Assembly (NCBI RefSeq): GCF_012489685.1
Contig: NC_080041.1
Location: 22,879,802-22,943,801 of the forward strand
Source: Lotus japonicus
Lineage: Eukaryota > Streptophyta > Magnoliopsida > Fabales > Fabaceae
Direction of reading: 5' to 3'
DNA: 64,000 nt
Shown here: piece by piece, positions 55,150-64,000 of the stretch
Position numbering within the stretch: the stretch's first letter is position 1
Layout of the letters: each line of letters begins with the position of its first letter
Position numbers and translations under genes: made by a program
Notes under the pieces: model-generated
Database searches by the model: none
The model's input: only the letters and a program-made list of their open reading frames with translations
What the model was told of the DNA's origin: nothing

Positions 55150-57678
55150 ATCAATCTTCTGGAATGTGCAGTCTCTCTCTTTCAAACAAGTTTGTCATGT
55201 TATCTGTCTCTTTTGTGAAATGTTGTCCTGTCTTGTTTTTGTTTATGTATGGGCTATATATATGTAAGGTTTTGCTATTAAGGTGATTGTAAAGGTTTGG
55301 CATATCAATAAAGAGTTATTTCATAAATTATGAAGCATCTGATCCTTTCTATTTATCTGAAGTAGTATTAGACCTGATCAGCAAGAGTGTGCGATATGAT
55401 TATAAGATCAAATAGTTTGGTTGTTTTTTGAGCTAGCATTGGAAAATTCTTGGTGAATGTACAAAAGGAGTGTTTTATGAGTTGATTGCTTTTGGTTCCA
55501 ATTTCACATGTGGATTAAAAGTAAGCAATTATTCAGTTGTTTCAGTTGTTTGTAGGTGCTTTGATTGGCCTCCTATTGTTTCAGGGTCTTGTGTTCAATC
55601 TTCTTGCAGTGGTTGGATGATTTGATGAAGAATGGGTTACGGATGAGGGGTGTTGTACACTTGTACCCTTGAAAACCTTCTGCAAATTAAATTGAAGTGA
55701 GGTCTTGTTGTTGCTATTGATTTGGAGGTGTGGTGTTTGAGTCGCAGTGACGACCAGGTAGGGTGATAGTACGGCTGTGTAGTATTGGGTGAGTTTGGGT
55801 AGATTAGTTAAAAGTAAAGATAAATTAATGGCATAATGTACATTTTAAATGAGTTTTTGGGCAAAATTTGTAATTTCAAATAGTTAAAAAAAGTATTTCG
55901 CACATGAAAGTCCACATGTTGAGAATGATTTTATTCTTCCTCTCCTCTTCATTCTTCACTCTGTTTAAATGAGCCAAAAATTATTAACAGATGATGCATT
56001 GTTTTGATTTTACACTAAGTTTTTATTCACACTGATGTCACATGATACATTTTGTTCAAGTGTACGAATCAATTAAAGTAATACAAAAGCTTGTTAAATT
56101 CACCAATTGTGTTCCAGAATCATATTGTAAGAAGAAATAGTTGTTTAGAACATGAGAAAAACAAATGCAATATATATTCAGTTTGATGTTGAACTTGATT
56201 AAGAATCAAAGAAATGAGTATGATAAAAGAATACCACTTGGGTTTAGTTTCACTGATTCAAGTTATGTTTAAGATAATTAAGAGTGTATGAAGCTCTTGG
56301 AATTCAATGTTGCTTAAGTCTCTACAAGTTAATTCCTTAAGCAAGCAAAACTTCAGTTCAATCTTATTAGTCTAATTCCTTAGTACCTATGAATAACACA
56401 ATTGAGGATTAGAGTTCTTTATCAGGCCACCAACTATTTGTCCCTAAGGCGCAAGCAACAAATCTAATCTTAAGTCCCTTATTCTAGTATTGAAGTTAAT
56501 ATTGTAGAAGGGAAATAGACTCACAGATAAAAACCATGTTCATACAAACTAAAAAACATAAAACATAACTGAGAAAATGATTCAAATCTCAAGTGCTAAA
56601 AGAAACTTAGCCAAGCATGACTAATATAGACATAATCAAATATGGAATAAGGCTCCAAGAAAGCTCTAAGAACATACTCCATAATTTTTTCAAAAAATCA
56701 AGATCATAAGCTAAGATTAAGATTACAAGTATCCTATTTATAAGAAAAATAGATGATGAGCTACATTTGTGTGTGGTTGACTTGCATGCACATGCGTTGG
56801 CATCTTGCCAACTCTCTGACTAGCCATGCATGAGCGTGGTTCAAGTGCACGCTCATGTGTGGGAGCTTGATCACCAAATGCTAAGCCACTGCCCTGCAAC
56901 ACATGTGCGTGGTCATGGTGTACACACATGTGTACGTGACCACCTGCTGAGACAACAACTTTTCGACTTCTTTCAGCTCAACTTGCACAACTTAATGCAC
57001 TTAAGTCTCTTCAATTGCATATGGCCGCGCACATGTGCGACCACCTGCTAAGAACTTTCCACTTCTTTCAGCTCAACTTTCACAATTCAATGCACGTAAG
57101 TCTCTTCAATAGATTTCACTCCCTTCATTGTCAAATGTTGAAACCTTTCGAGCCTTTACCATAATCAAACTCTTGTCATTCTTCATCAAAATAAGATTTC
57201 TTTGTTCCTCATCGTGAACATTAAATGAGGGCTGCACACTTTAACACACATCAAGTCATCTTTGTAACCAAAAAACATCCCTCAAATGTACATAAAGTCA
57301 TGAAAATTTAGATCACATTTGGCACAAAGATTCCTCCCCCAAAATATCCTCAAATGCTCTAATATATAGAGCAAGGATTAAAACTAAAAAGACTCAATAA
57401 GAAGGGCTAAAAGTAAAATAAAACTATGAAAATGACAAAAATGCAAATAAGAATAAAAACACTATATGAGACTCAAAAAGATAAAGAGAAATAATTAAAA
57501 GAAATAAAAGTAAGATAAAAAAGACCATATTATCCTTGATCATCATCACACTTAAGACAAGTGAGAACAAGAAGAAAAAAAGAGAGAGGGAATAGAAGAT
57601 ATGATAAGTGATGTGATAGAAAAACCTCATAGAAAGAGCATACACATGACCAAGTCCGTGAAATGTTTCCTCTGCATC
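55150..57678. other. 3' flank of the HSP gene and intergenic region
   Basis: After about 55330 no gene is recognisable. The region is AT-rich, with a duplication at 56937-57115 and purine-rich DNA at 57420-57620 before the CACTA element. Confidence 0.4.
56937..57115. repeat. Two-copy tandem duplication, about 98 bp
   Basis: The block from GACCACCTGCT through CTTTCAGCTCAACTT and TAAGTCTCTTCAAT occurs near 56938-57014 and again near 57038-57112, with several substitutions and an 8-bp length difference. Confidence 0.75.
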
Positions 57679-57708
57679 CACTACTACAGAATTAGCTTAT
57701 TGCCACGC

Positions 57709-57826
57709 CCCAATTGCCACGGTTATAGGCGGAACCGTGGCAATAGCTCAATTGCCACGGTTTTAGGCGGAACCGTGGCAACAGAGAGAAGTATTTTATT
57801 ATTTTTTGGGGGAACCGTGGCAATAG
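57709..57826. repeat. CACTA left subterminal repeats
   Basis: Five copies of TTGCCACGGTT or its inverse AACCGTGGCAA within about 120 bp, in alternating orientation with GGCGG between some pairs. Comparable motifs bind the element-encoded protein in other CACTA transposons. Confidence 0.85.
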
Positions 57827-60800
57827 GTTGAGTTTTCATAATCCCCCAACATTTTTCCACTCCCTCCCACACACTCCAAAATTTTCAGAGAAACCCTAAA
57901 CCCTCCCCTTCTCCCCTTCGCCTGACACTGCAATTTTTGCCTCTCCATCGATCTGCTATCTCCATCTCTGCGAATTTCACCCTCGATCTGTTCTCTCCAT
58001 CAAAACCCTAAAGCTCAACCTGCTTGCATGCATCGCGCAACACTCTGCAAATTTCACCCTCTCTCGTTTCCCTCTCCTTCCCTCCCACTCTCCCTCTTGA
58101 TCCGTTGCCTCTTGAAGTTGAACCCACGCCCAATTTCCCTATGAATCAGAGAAGCCTGGGTGGTGGCTCAGGCCTTGAAGAACCTCGGCGAGACAGAGGC
58201 TGTGTCGGCGATTCTTGGGGGCAATATTCTGAGGCTGGGATTCCTCTTGAGTTGGGGCATGTTGGTAGGTAAGATCCTTCAGAAGAAAGGCACAATCATT
58301 CTTCCCCCTTTCTCTTTCAAGTTCAAGGCATGTTTCTCATTTTCAATTTTCCCCTTTCTCTTTTCTGCTTTTTTCTTTCTTTCTGCTACCCCTTTTACCA
58401 CTATGATCTGATTCCAGCTTCAAAATCTCTCCTTTCAAGAAAACTATATGATTACTAACATACGCATGTTTTATTGAAGTTTTTGGAATTGTGAAATTGG
58501 GTACATATGTATGAGGGTGGGGTTTTGGGTTATGAAAAATTGGGTAAAAGTTCCATTTTTTTGCATTGAAGCTAAGTGGGTAGGGTGTGACTGTTTGATT
58601 AAGTATTAACATTGCTCTTTTGGGTTATTTTTCCATCTTGTTTGCAGGTATTAAGGTCATATGCTATGAACATGGCTGACAGGTTTTGTAATGGATATAT
58701 TTGGTGCATTATTGATGTTAAGGGCATTAGCTCTAGCTCCTGTAAGTGCTCTGGCCCTGCCTATGAGTTATAATACAACAACTGCAGGGTGGTGCAATAA
58801 CAATCCAAGGGTTGCTATCAACCCTTGACTTGCCTACTAGCCAGAATCATTCATGTTTACTCTGATTTTCATATATAGGGTGATTTGGCATCAGCAGTGG
58901 GGGATAAATGCATAGAGCTCTTGGAGAAACAACAAACAGAAGAATCTGAGGCTCTAAAAGTTCGTGCTAAAGCACTAAAAGAGCTGGTTGAAGTTGTCAA
59001 GGGCATTGTAAACCAATCATCTAGCTCAAGAGGTATTGTTCCACATGATAAATTTTACCATGCTTATATCAATGCTAGTTTTAGCATACTGACAATGCTA
59101 GTTTTAGCTTACTGTCATGCTAGTTTTACCATGCTAATTTTCATAAATTTTGTGATTAGTGGGATTGTGGTGGTCTTGGATAGTATAAGTTAGATGAGTC
59201 GTGAAAGAACAAAAAAATCTCCGACATCGTAGGTTCTAATCCACTTGTCATTATTTTAATGGAGAATTTTACATTTATCTTAATTGCTGGCTTGGTTACA
59301 TATTAGTAGCTAAAATATTTGTTCTTGAATATGGCAACCTCTGCTGCAGAGTACCAAGGAAAAGTCTCACAGTTTGCCAAGTTCCAGAAAGTTAGTTGGT
59401 GAACTGAGCTTGGCTATTCTCTTTTTAGTTGGTCCCCAAAATGATCTCTTTTTTTCTTCTTCAGATTTCATTTCCCTTTACTAACAGCTTTGGATTTAAA
59501 GATTTATAATTCTTCTACAATTGATTTTAAAACCAGAATAAATTATAGGGAAAAGCTTTTGTGAGTAGCTTTTGCTTTACATAACTGATTCTAAAGAAAG
59601 AAAATATTATATCGGATTAACTTTTCAGCAGTTGTATATAATGATTTCATCAAATGCCTACATGTAGATAAAATTTAGAATATAGATGTCAAGGATCAAT
59701 ATAATATTAAAGAAGCTTTGGAAACATATACAACATCCTGTACTAAACACTGGAGTTTTCCCTGCACCTTATCAAAATTAGCATTCTTCATTCATCAAGA
59801 AGTGATTAATTAACAATCAATTATATAAAGCTGAGTTACACCTAGATAAGTAATAAAATGTAACGGGTCTAGATAACAAATTAACAAGTCCTGCTGTAGT
59901 ATCACTGCACAATCAAAGTAGTATCCTTAATTACCAATAAACATAATTATACATGTTGACAGACTATTAACATGTTTGTTTCCACTGTGATATGCTCTAT
60001 AATGACTTCTAATTAGAAGCTACAAATCTTAACTTCTGAGTAAAAGTACATTGGCTTGAATGTGGCAGCCTCTGCTGCAGAGTACCAAGCATTGTTTTAT
60101 TATTGATTGATATTTTCTGTATATTTTTTCACGGGTTGATAATATTCTGAATATCCATGATGTACCAAACATTTGGCACATTCCCCTTTTACTTAGAGTG
60201 AGTCTGTAATAAAGTTTATATTTTGTTTAACTCTCTTCATGATTGACTGCTATTTTCAGAGTCAAAATGCTCACCATTCAATTCTACAGCAGCTTAACTT
60301 ACTCAAGTGAGTTCTTAATTTGTCTTTTACTTGTTTTCCTCTTCAAAAATATAGTGACAATGGGAAACATCATTCTACTTCACTTTTTATAATTTTTTCA
60401 GCCGCGCCACACCTCCTGATTTACAGCAATGGACAGCGATGGCAGATTCCTATGATAATCTTAATGAATCCGTTAGTACTATGTCTATATGTGTAGTTTG
60501 CATTGCTCTTTCTAAACTTTTCATGAAATATTGTACATGAGAATGAGATCATTTTGAAATTTACTGGTGGGAAAATATGTTTGGTTTGACTGATTCATAT
60601 TTATCTGTTGTAAAGGCGTGTTCTATATATGTTATGGAAATTTTGAGTAAAGATTAATATATTTACTATGTTGCTGTCAATTGGTTTTGAAAATGTGATG
60701 TCATTTTCAATCATCTGAGTTATGAATGCAGTGACTGCGGTTGAAGCTTTTTTTTGGGTAAGCAAAAATGGTTTTTGGTGATAGCAAAATACAAATCCTA

Positions 60801-60945
60801 TGATCACAAAATTGGTTTTTGTTTTCATGTGATTACTGCTTTCCTTCTCTTTTAATTTTTGATTTCATGTTTCATTAGAAATAGGGATAGAGATATAGAC
60901 CTGTTTCACATATGTTTGTTAAAAAGCATATAGCTTCATTTTATA

Positions 60946-62810
60946 CTAGACTAAGACCCGCGCGATGCGCGGACGAATACTACTGACTCAATATATTGTT
61001 AATTTCCCGAAAATTCTTTACCATAGTAATGATCGTTGTTAAGACACTCAAAATGTGGGGAAAAATGTATTACTACATGATTTAAAATATTTTATTGAAA
61101 TTAAAATAAACTTTAGATTTAGAAATAAAATAGTCAAATAAATGATGTAAATTGCAGGAAATGGAATGTAAGCGTTACATAGAATTACACTTTTTATTCT
61201 TTTCCTGTCCTTTTGGCTTCCTCATGGTGTTCGTACCACTAACTCTGGTTCTCTTAGATGTGTTTGTCATGTAGATTTGAATTGAAGTTTGTTCTTTATC
61301 AGAGGATGTAATGCCATCTGTCTCCTTGATTTCTTCATGATCAAATGATACACGTTGTGTAAGCTTTGTCGGTGCTACCTTGTTTTCTTTTTAAACACCA
61401 ATGGTTCTTCTTCTTCATCATCAGATGATATTTGTTGTGTAAGTAGACATTGCTCCTTTTATAATCCCTCCTTTTATAATCAAAGGAAAGATATTTAGTA
61501 TTTAGTTCAAAGTTATAAAACCAATTATTTAAATATGATGAAATGGTTGAGTTGTTTACCTTTGGTATTGTTTTGTGGGTATCGAACTATAACAAACCAG
61601 TCATGAGTGAGATCTTGGAGTAGATTGTGCTCCATATGTACTTTGTTCTGTGGGTATTTTTCCTGAAATGGGGAAAGTAAAGATCATGAATTTCCAGTCA
61701 TGTCTATGTACATTGATACACATTACAACACAATATCTATTTTGAATCCCTTTTTAAAGGTTCAAATTTGAATCCCAGCAAATTTGCATCTATTTAAGTG
61801 AATGCCAGAAATTAACAGAATGTTCTTAGAAATATAAGTGTGTTAACTCTTATTGTATAATCAATAGCTGTTTAGAGACATTCTTAAGAGAACAGATAAA
61901 AAAATGCCAAAATAGTATGGGGGAAAACTTCTAAAAAAAGATTGTAACTTACATGTAAAAATTCCTTATCAGCCATTACCTCCTATGGACAAAAAGCCAT
62001 CAAAATAAAATAAGGCTTGGATTGTGCTTTTGGAATGAGTTACTCATCAACCTTATGATATTTTCCTCTTCTGCCAAATGCAAGAGAATTATGTGCATGA
62101 CATTAGCTTTTTAGATAATTAACTCAGTCCAAGAACCACTGATTGCATAAAGAAATACAGTATTAGTAGGTAGTGTACCTTCTGTTGTATCTGCACTTAG
62201 TTTTTAGGCCCGAGTTTTCAGAGTACTCTGTCGTTTCTCAGACAGAAACAGTATGCAAGGAGTGAAATTGGAGTAGTTAATCAAAATCAAAAGTGCTGGT
62301 TTCACGTGAGTTGAAAGAAGGTGTGGGAAATGCAATGTCCCTACATTATGATGGTTGTCGCCTCAATTGTGAGAGGAAAGGCCTCATTTGCGCCTATGCC
62401 AACGGAGTCTCCATCTTCGCTTCTAAATTGGACGCTTAGGCCGCCGCTGCTGCTGCTTCGGTTCAAGCACATCTTCCATAAGAAAGAGGCTTTGGGAGAG
62501 GGTTTCCGGAAGGAGGATGCGAGCACTTAATCCTGATAGTCGATGATGGAGGAAGAGGAATTGCAATCACAGAGGAAAGAAACTTAAAAGCAGTCAATTT
62601 TGTGTAGATTTTCTGTGGGTAGGCAAGGAATGGTCGAGGGAGAGGAATAATAGATGAGTTGATGGAGCGAGGTTAGATATTGTAAAATGAAGGAGGGTAA
62701 GATATGTTGACACGTCACTCTAAAATCTGAGGTGGCAAAATTTGCTAATAAAAAAAATGTGAGGTGGCGGCGTTATATTGCGCGCTTCACAATTAATATA
62801 TTATAATAGA
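60946..62810 (-). mobile_element. Non-autonomous Helitron nested in the CACTA element
   Basis: 1865 bp, read on the minus strand. The 5' end TCTATTATAATATATTAATT is at 62810. The 3' end has a perfect 6-bp stem hairpin CCGCGCATCGCGCGG (60972-60958), then eight bases and CTAG at 60949-60946. It sits between A and T without a target duplication, as Helitrons do. No Rep/helicase gene is present. Confidence 0.88.
61175..61384 (-). pseudogene. Protein tail fragment in the Helitron, resembling replication protein A-like C-termini
   Basis: A minus-strand frame ending at a TAA at 61177-61175. It contains SKRTRVSGTNTMRKPKGQEK, a basic tail that resembles the C-termini of replication-protein-A-like proteins found with plant Helitrons, as I recall them. 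No upstream OB-fold can be read. The similarity is from memory and needs a search. Confidence 0.35.
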
Positions 62811-63289
62811 TTCTTGCACTATGACAGCCTGAGATAAGATGCATATAGAAGTAGCTTGCAAAATTTAAGTGAATGATTTATAGAAGTAGCTTGCAGTCAC
62901 ATCTTTTGGTTTCTAATTAGATGAAATTCAGTTACATCTTTATTAGAAAGAATATTGCATCCACTCATCTTAATTGAAGAAGGATATATAACAAACTGTG
63001 GCTAATGGGCGGGTTAAACCATGGCAAAAGAGGTCATATGTTGCCACGGGTTAAACTATGTACTAAGCTTTCTAAAGGAGATAATTGCGCACAAAAAATC
63101 TACAATTCCACAAGCGGTATGGAACTTTGACTAAATTCTTAATTTTTCCTATTTTTAAGTGTGACTCTAAATTTTGTTACTTTTACCATCATTTTGCAGT
63201 ACTTCTCTGATTGTCAATTTGGCTTCTATGATGAGGATCAACTAAATGAAATTAAAGAAGAGTGGGCTACTTATGTGTTAAAGAATTTT

Positions 63290-63441
63290 GCCTAGTGTGG
63301 GCTATTTGGTTTAATTCTTTGTGAGAGTATGGGCTACTTATGGTATGGAACTGTACTGCATGTTTTTTTAGAGTATTTGGTTCAAGCAGTGTATTGTACT
63401 GGCTAGTGTGGGCTATTTGGTTTAATTCCTTGTGAGAGTAT
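63290..63441. repeat. Direct duplication overlapping the captured gene's stop
   Basis: The 40-bp block CTAGTGTGGGCTATTTGGTT and following bases occurs at about 63292 and again at about 63403. The first copy begins inside the last captured codons. Confidence 0.8.
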
Positions 63442-63654
63442 GTTCTCAACAACAATTAATATTGTTTTGGACAAATTAGTGTAAATGTATTGTTTTCTTA
63501 TTCAAGGTTGGAATATTTGAGTAATTTGGCTAGAATATGTGAATGTTGGTGATTTTATGCAATTTATTTTTCAATATAAACGTACTAAAATTTATGCACA
63601 CACCAGGTAAAAAAAAATCAAAAATTCTGTAGCAATTTCATAGACCAGGTGTAT

Positions 63655-63978
63655 GACCTATTGTCACGGTTATAACCGTGGCAATAGAGGCCACCTATTG
63701 CCACAGTTACTTACTGAACCGTGGCAATAGAGGGAACCTATTGTCACGGTTACGCTTTACAAACCGTGATAACAGGCTAATCAATTGTCACGGTTAAGTA
63801 GGTAACCGTGACAATAGGTGACCTCTATTGCCACGGTTACATTTTGCAAACCGTGATAACAGGCGTATCAATTGTCACGGTTCCGCCTTTAACCGTGACA
63901 ATTGAGCAATTGTCACGCCTTCTATTGTCACGGTTAAACCGTGACGAATGGGCGGTTTTAACCGTGACGAAAGGCCTT
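63655..63978. repeat. CACTA right subterminal repeats
   Basis: About fifteen copies of TTGTCACGGTT / AACCGTGACAA and GCCACGG variants in both orientations. Many have T where the left end has C (GTCACGG rather than GCCACGG). Confidence 0.85.
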
Positions 63979-64000
63979 TTCTGTAGTAGTGATCAATCAC

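Larger units (their letters stand above)
58879..63295 (+). pseudogene. Captured 3' part of a host gene inside the CACTA element
   Basis: Five exon-like blocks, each with an AG before it and, except the last, a GT after it: 58879-59032, 59350-59390, 60260-60306, 60402-60471 and 63200-63295. Their phases fit one frame throughout, giving about 135 residues and a TAG stop. Readable segments are VGDKCIELLEKQQTEESEAL, EYQGKVSQFAKFQK, SQNAHHSILQQLNLL, TPPDLQQWTAMADSYDNL and FGFYDEDQLNEIKEEWATY. The first exon is Glu/Lys-rich and could form a coiled coil. I do not recognise the protein. No intact 5' part was found. The last intron is 2.7 kb because a Helitron lies in it. Confidence 0.6.
57679..63991 (+). 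mobile_element. CACTA (En/Spm) transposon, non-autonomous, carrying host exons
   Basis: 6313 bp. Starts CACTACTACAGAA and ends with the exact inverse TTCTGTAGTAGTG. ATC flanks both sides (57676-57678 and 63992-63994), the 3-bp target duplication of this superfamily. Dense subterminal repeats of the motif TTGCCACGGTT and its inverse lie at both ends. No transposase was found. Instead the body has a leader-like segment (57850-58140) and at least five phase-compatible exons of an unrecognised gene. A complete Helitron (60946-62810) is inserted in one intron. Confidence 0.92.

Noticed and set aside
54676..55185. 169-codon antisense frame over the HSP gene
   Set aside because: Leu-rich shadow of a conserved coding sequence with no domain of its own.
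58649..58733. Additional 5' exon of the captured gene (frame with SYAMNMADRFCNGYIW)
   Set aside because: It has AG and GT borders, but its phase would put a stop at the start of the next exon, so it was not joined.

Overview
This is nuclear DNA from a flowering plant, most likely a eudicot. Legume origin is possible but the sequence does not prove it. The evidence is intron-bearing, AT-rich intergenic DNA with plant-only gene families (ZF-HD homeodomain, class I small heat-shock protein, FAR1/MULE, plant mobile domain) and dense layers of plant transposons. Only two host genes look intact: an intronless zinc-finger homeodomain gene (28114-28935, +) and a cytosolic class I small heat-shock protein gene (54688-55149, +) with a heat-shock element and TATA box. 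A FAR1-like gene enters from the left edge (1-1169, -) and carries a frameshift.

The rest is mostly mobile DNA. From left to right: a hairpin MITE and a SINE (2.1-2.5 kb); a decayed Ty1/copia element (2780-7706, -); a Tourist-like MITE (8192-8590) and a CACTA remnant (from 8616); a nearly full-length L1-type LINE (about 10725-17790, -) broken by stops and indels; a 4.0-kb solo LTR with a perfect 5-bp target duplication (18215-22256) and a 60-bp tandem array; a second hairpin MITE (22572-22752); a Stowaway MITE nested in another (23700-24320); and a long-TIR element (24524-26240). The ZF-HD gene follows, flanked by a Tourist MITE and a third hairpin MITE.

A young Ty3/gypsy element of the Tat type fills 31195-40826. 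It has an intact 1816-residue gag-pol frame, LTRs that differ by three substitutions and one indel, and an antisense spliced gene between pol and the 3' LTR. After it come a GC-rich Mutator-type element with a 10-bp target duplication (41106-42481), a 5'-truncated LINE (43263-43461), a second long-TIR element (46844-47924), and a large MULE (49478-53942). The MULE carries a DDE transposase gene and a convergent plant-mobile-domain gene, fused by what looks like an internal deletion.

The right end is a CACTA element (57679-63991, 3-bp target duplication ATC). Instead of a transposase it carries five phase-compatible exons of a gene I do not recognise, and one intron of that gene holds a complete non-autonomous Helitron (60946-62810). 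The strongest leads for new biology are this gene-carrying CACTA with its nested Helitron, the transposase/PMD MULE with its arrays of CCGC...GCGG palindromes, the antisense gene of the Tat element, and a dispersed 130-180 bp hairpin MITE family proven here by three independent target duplications.
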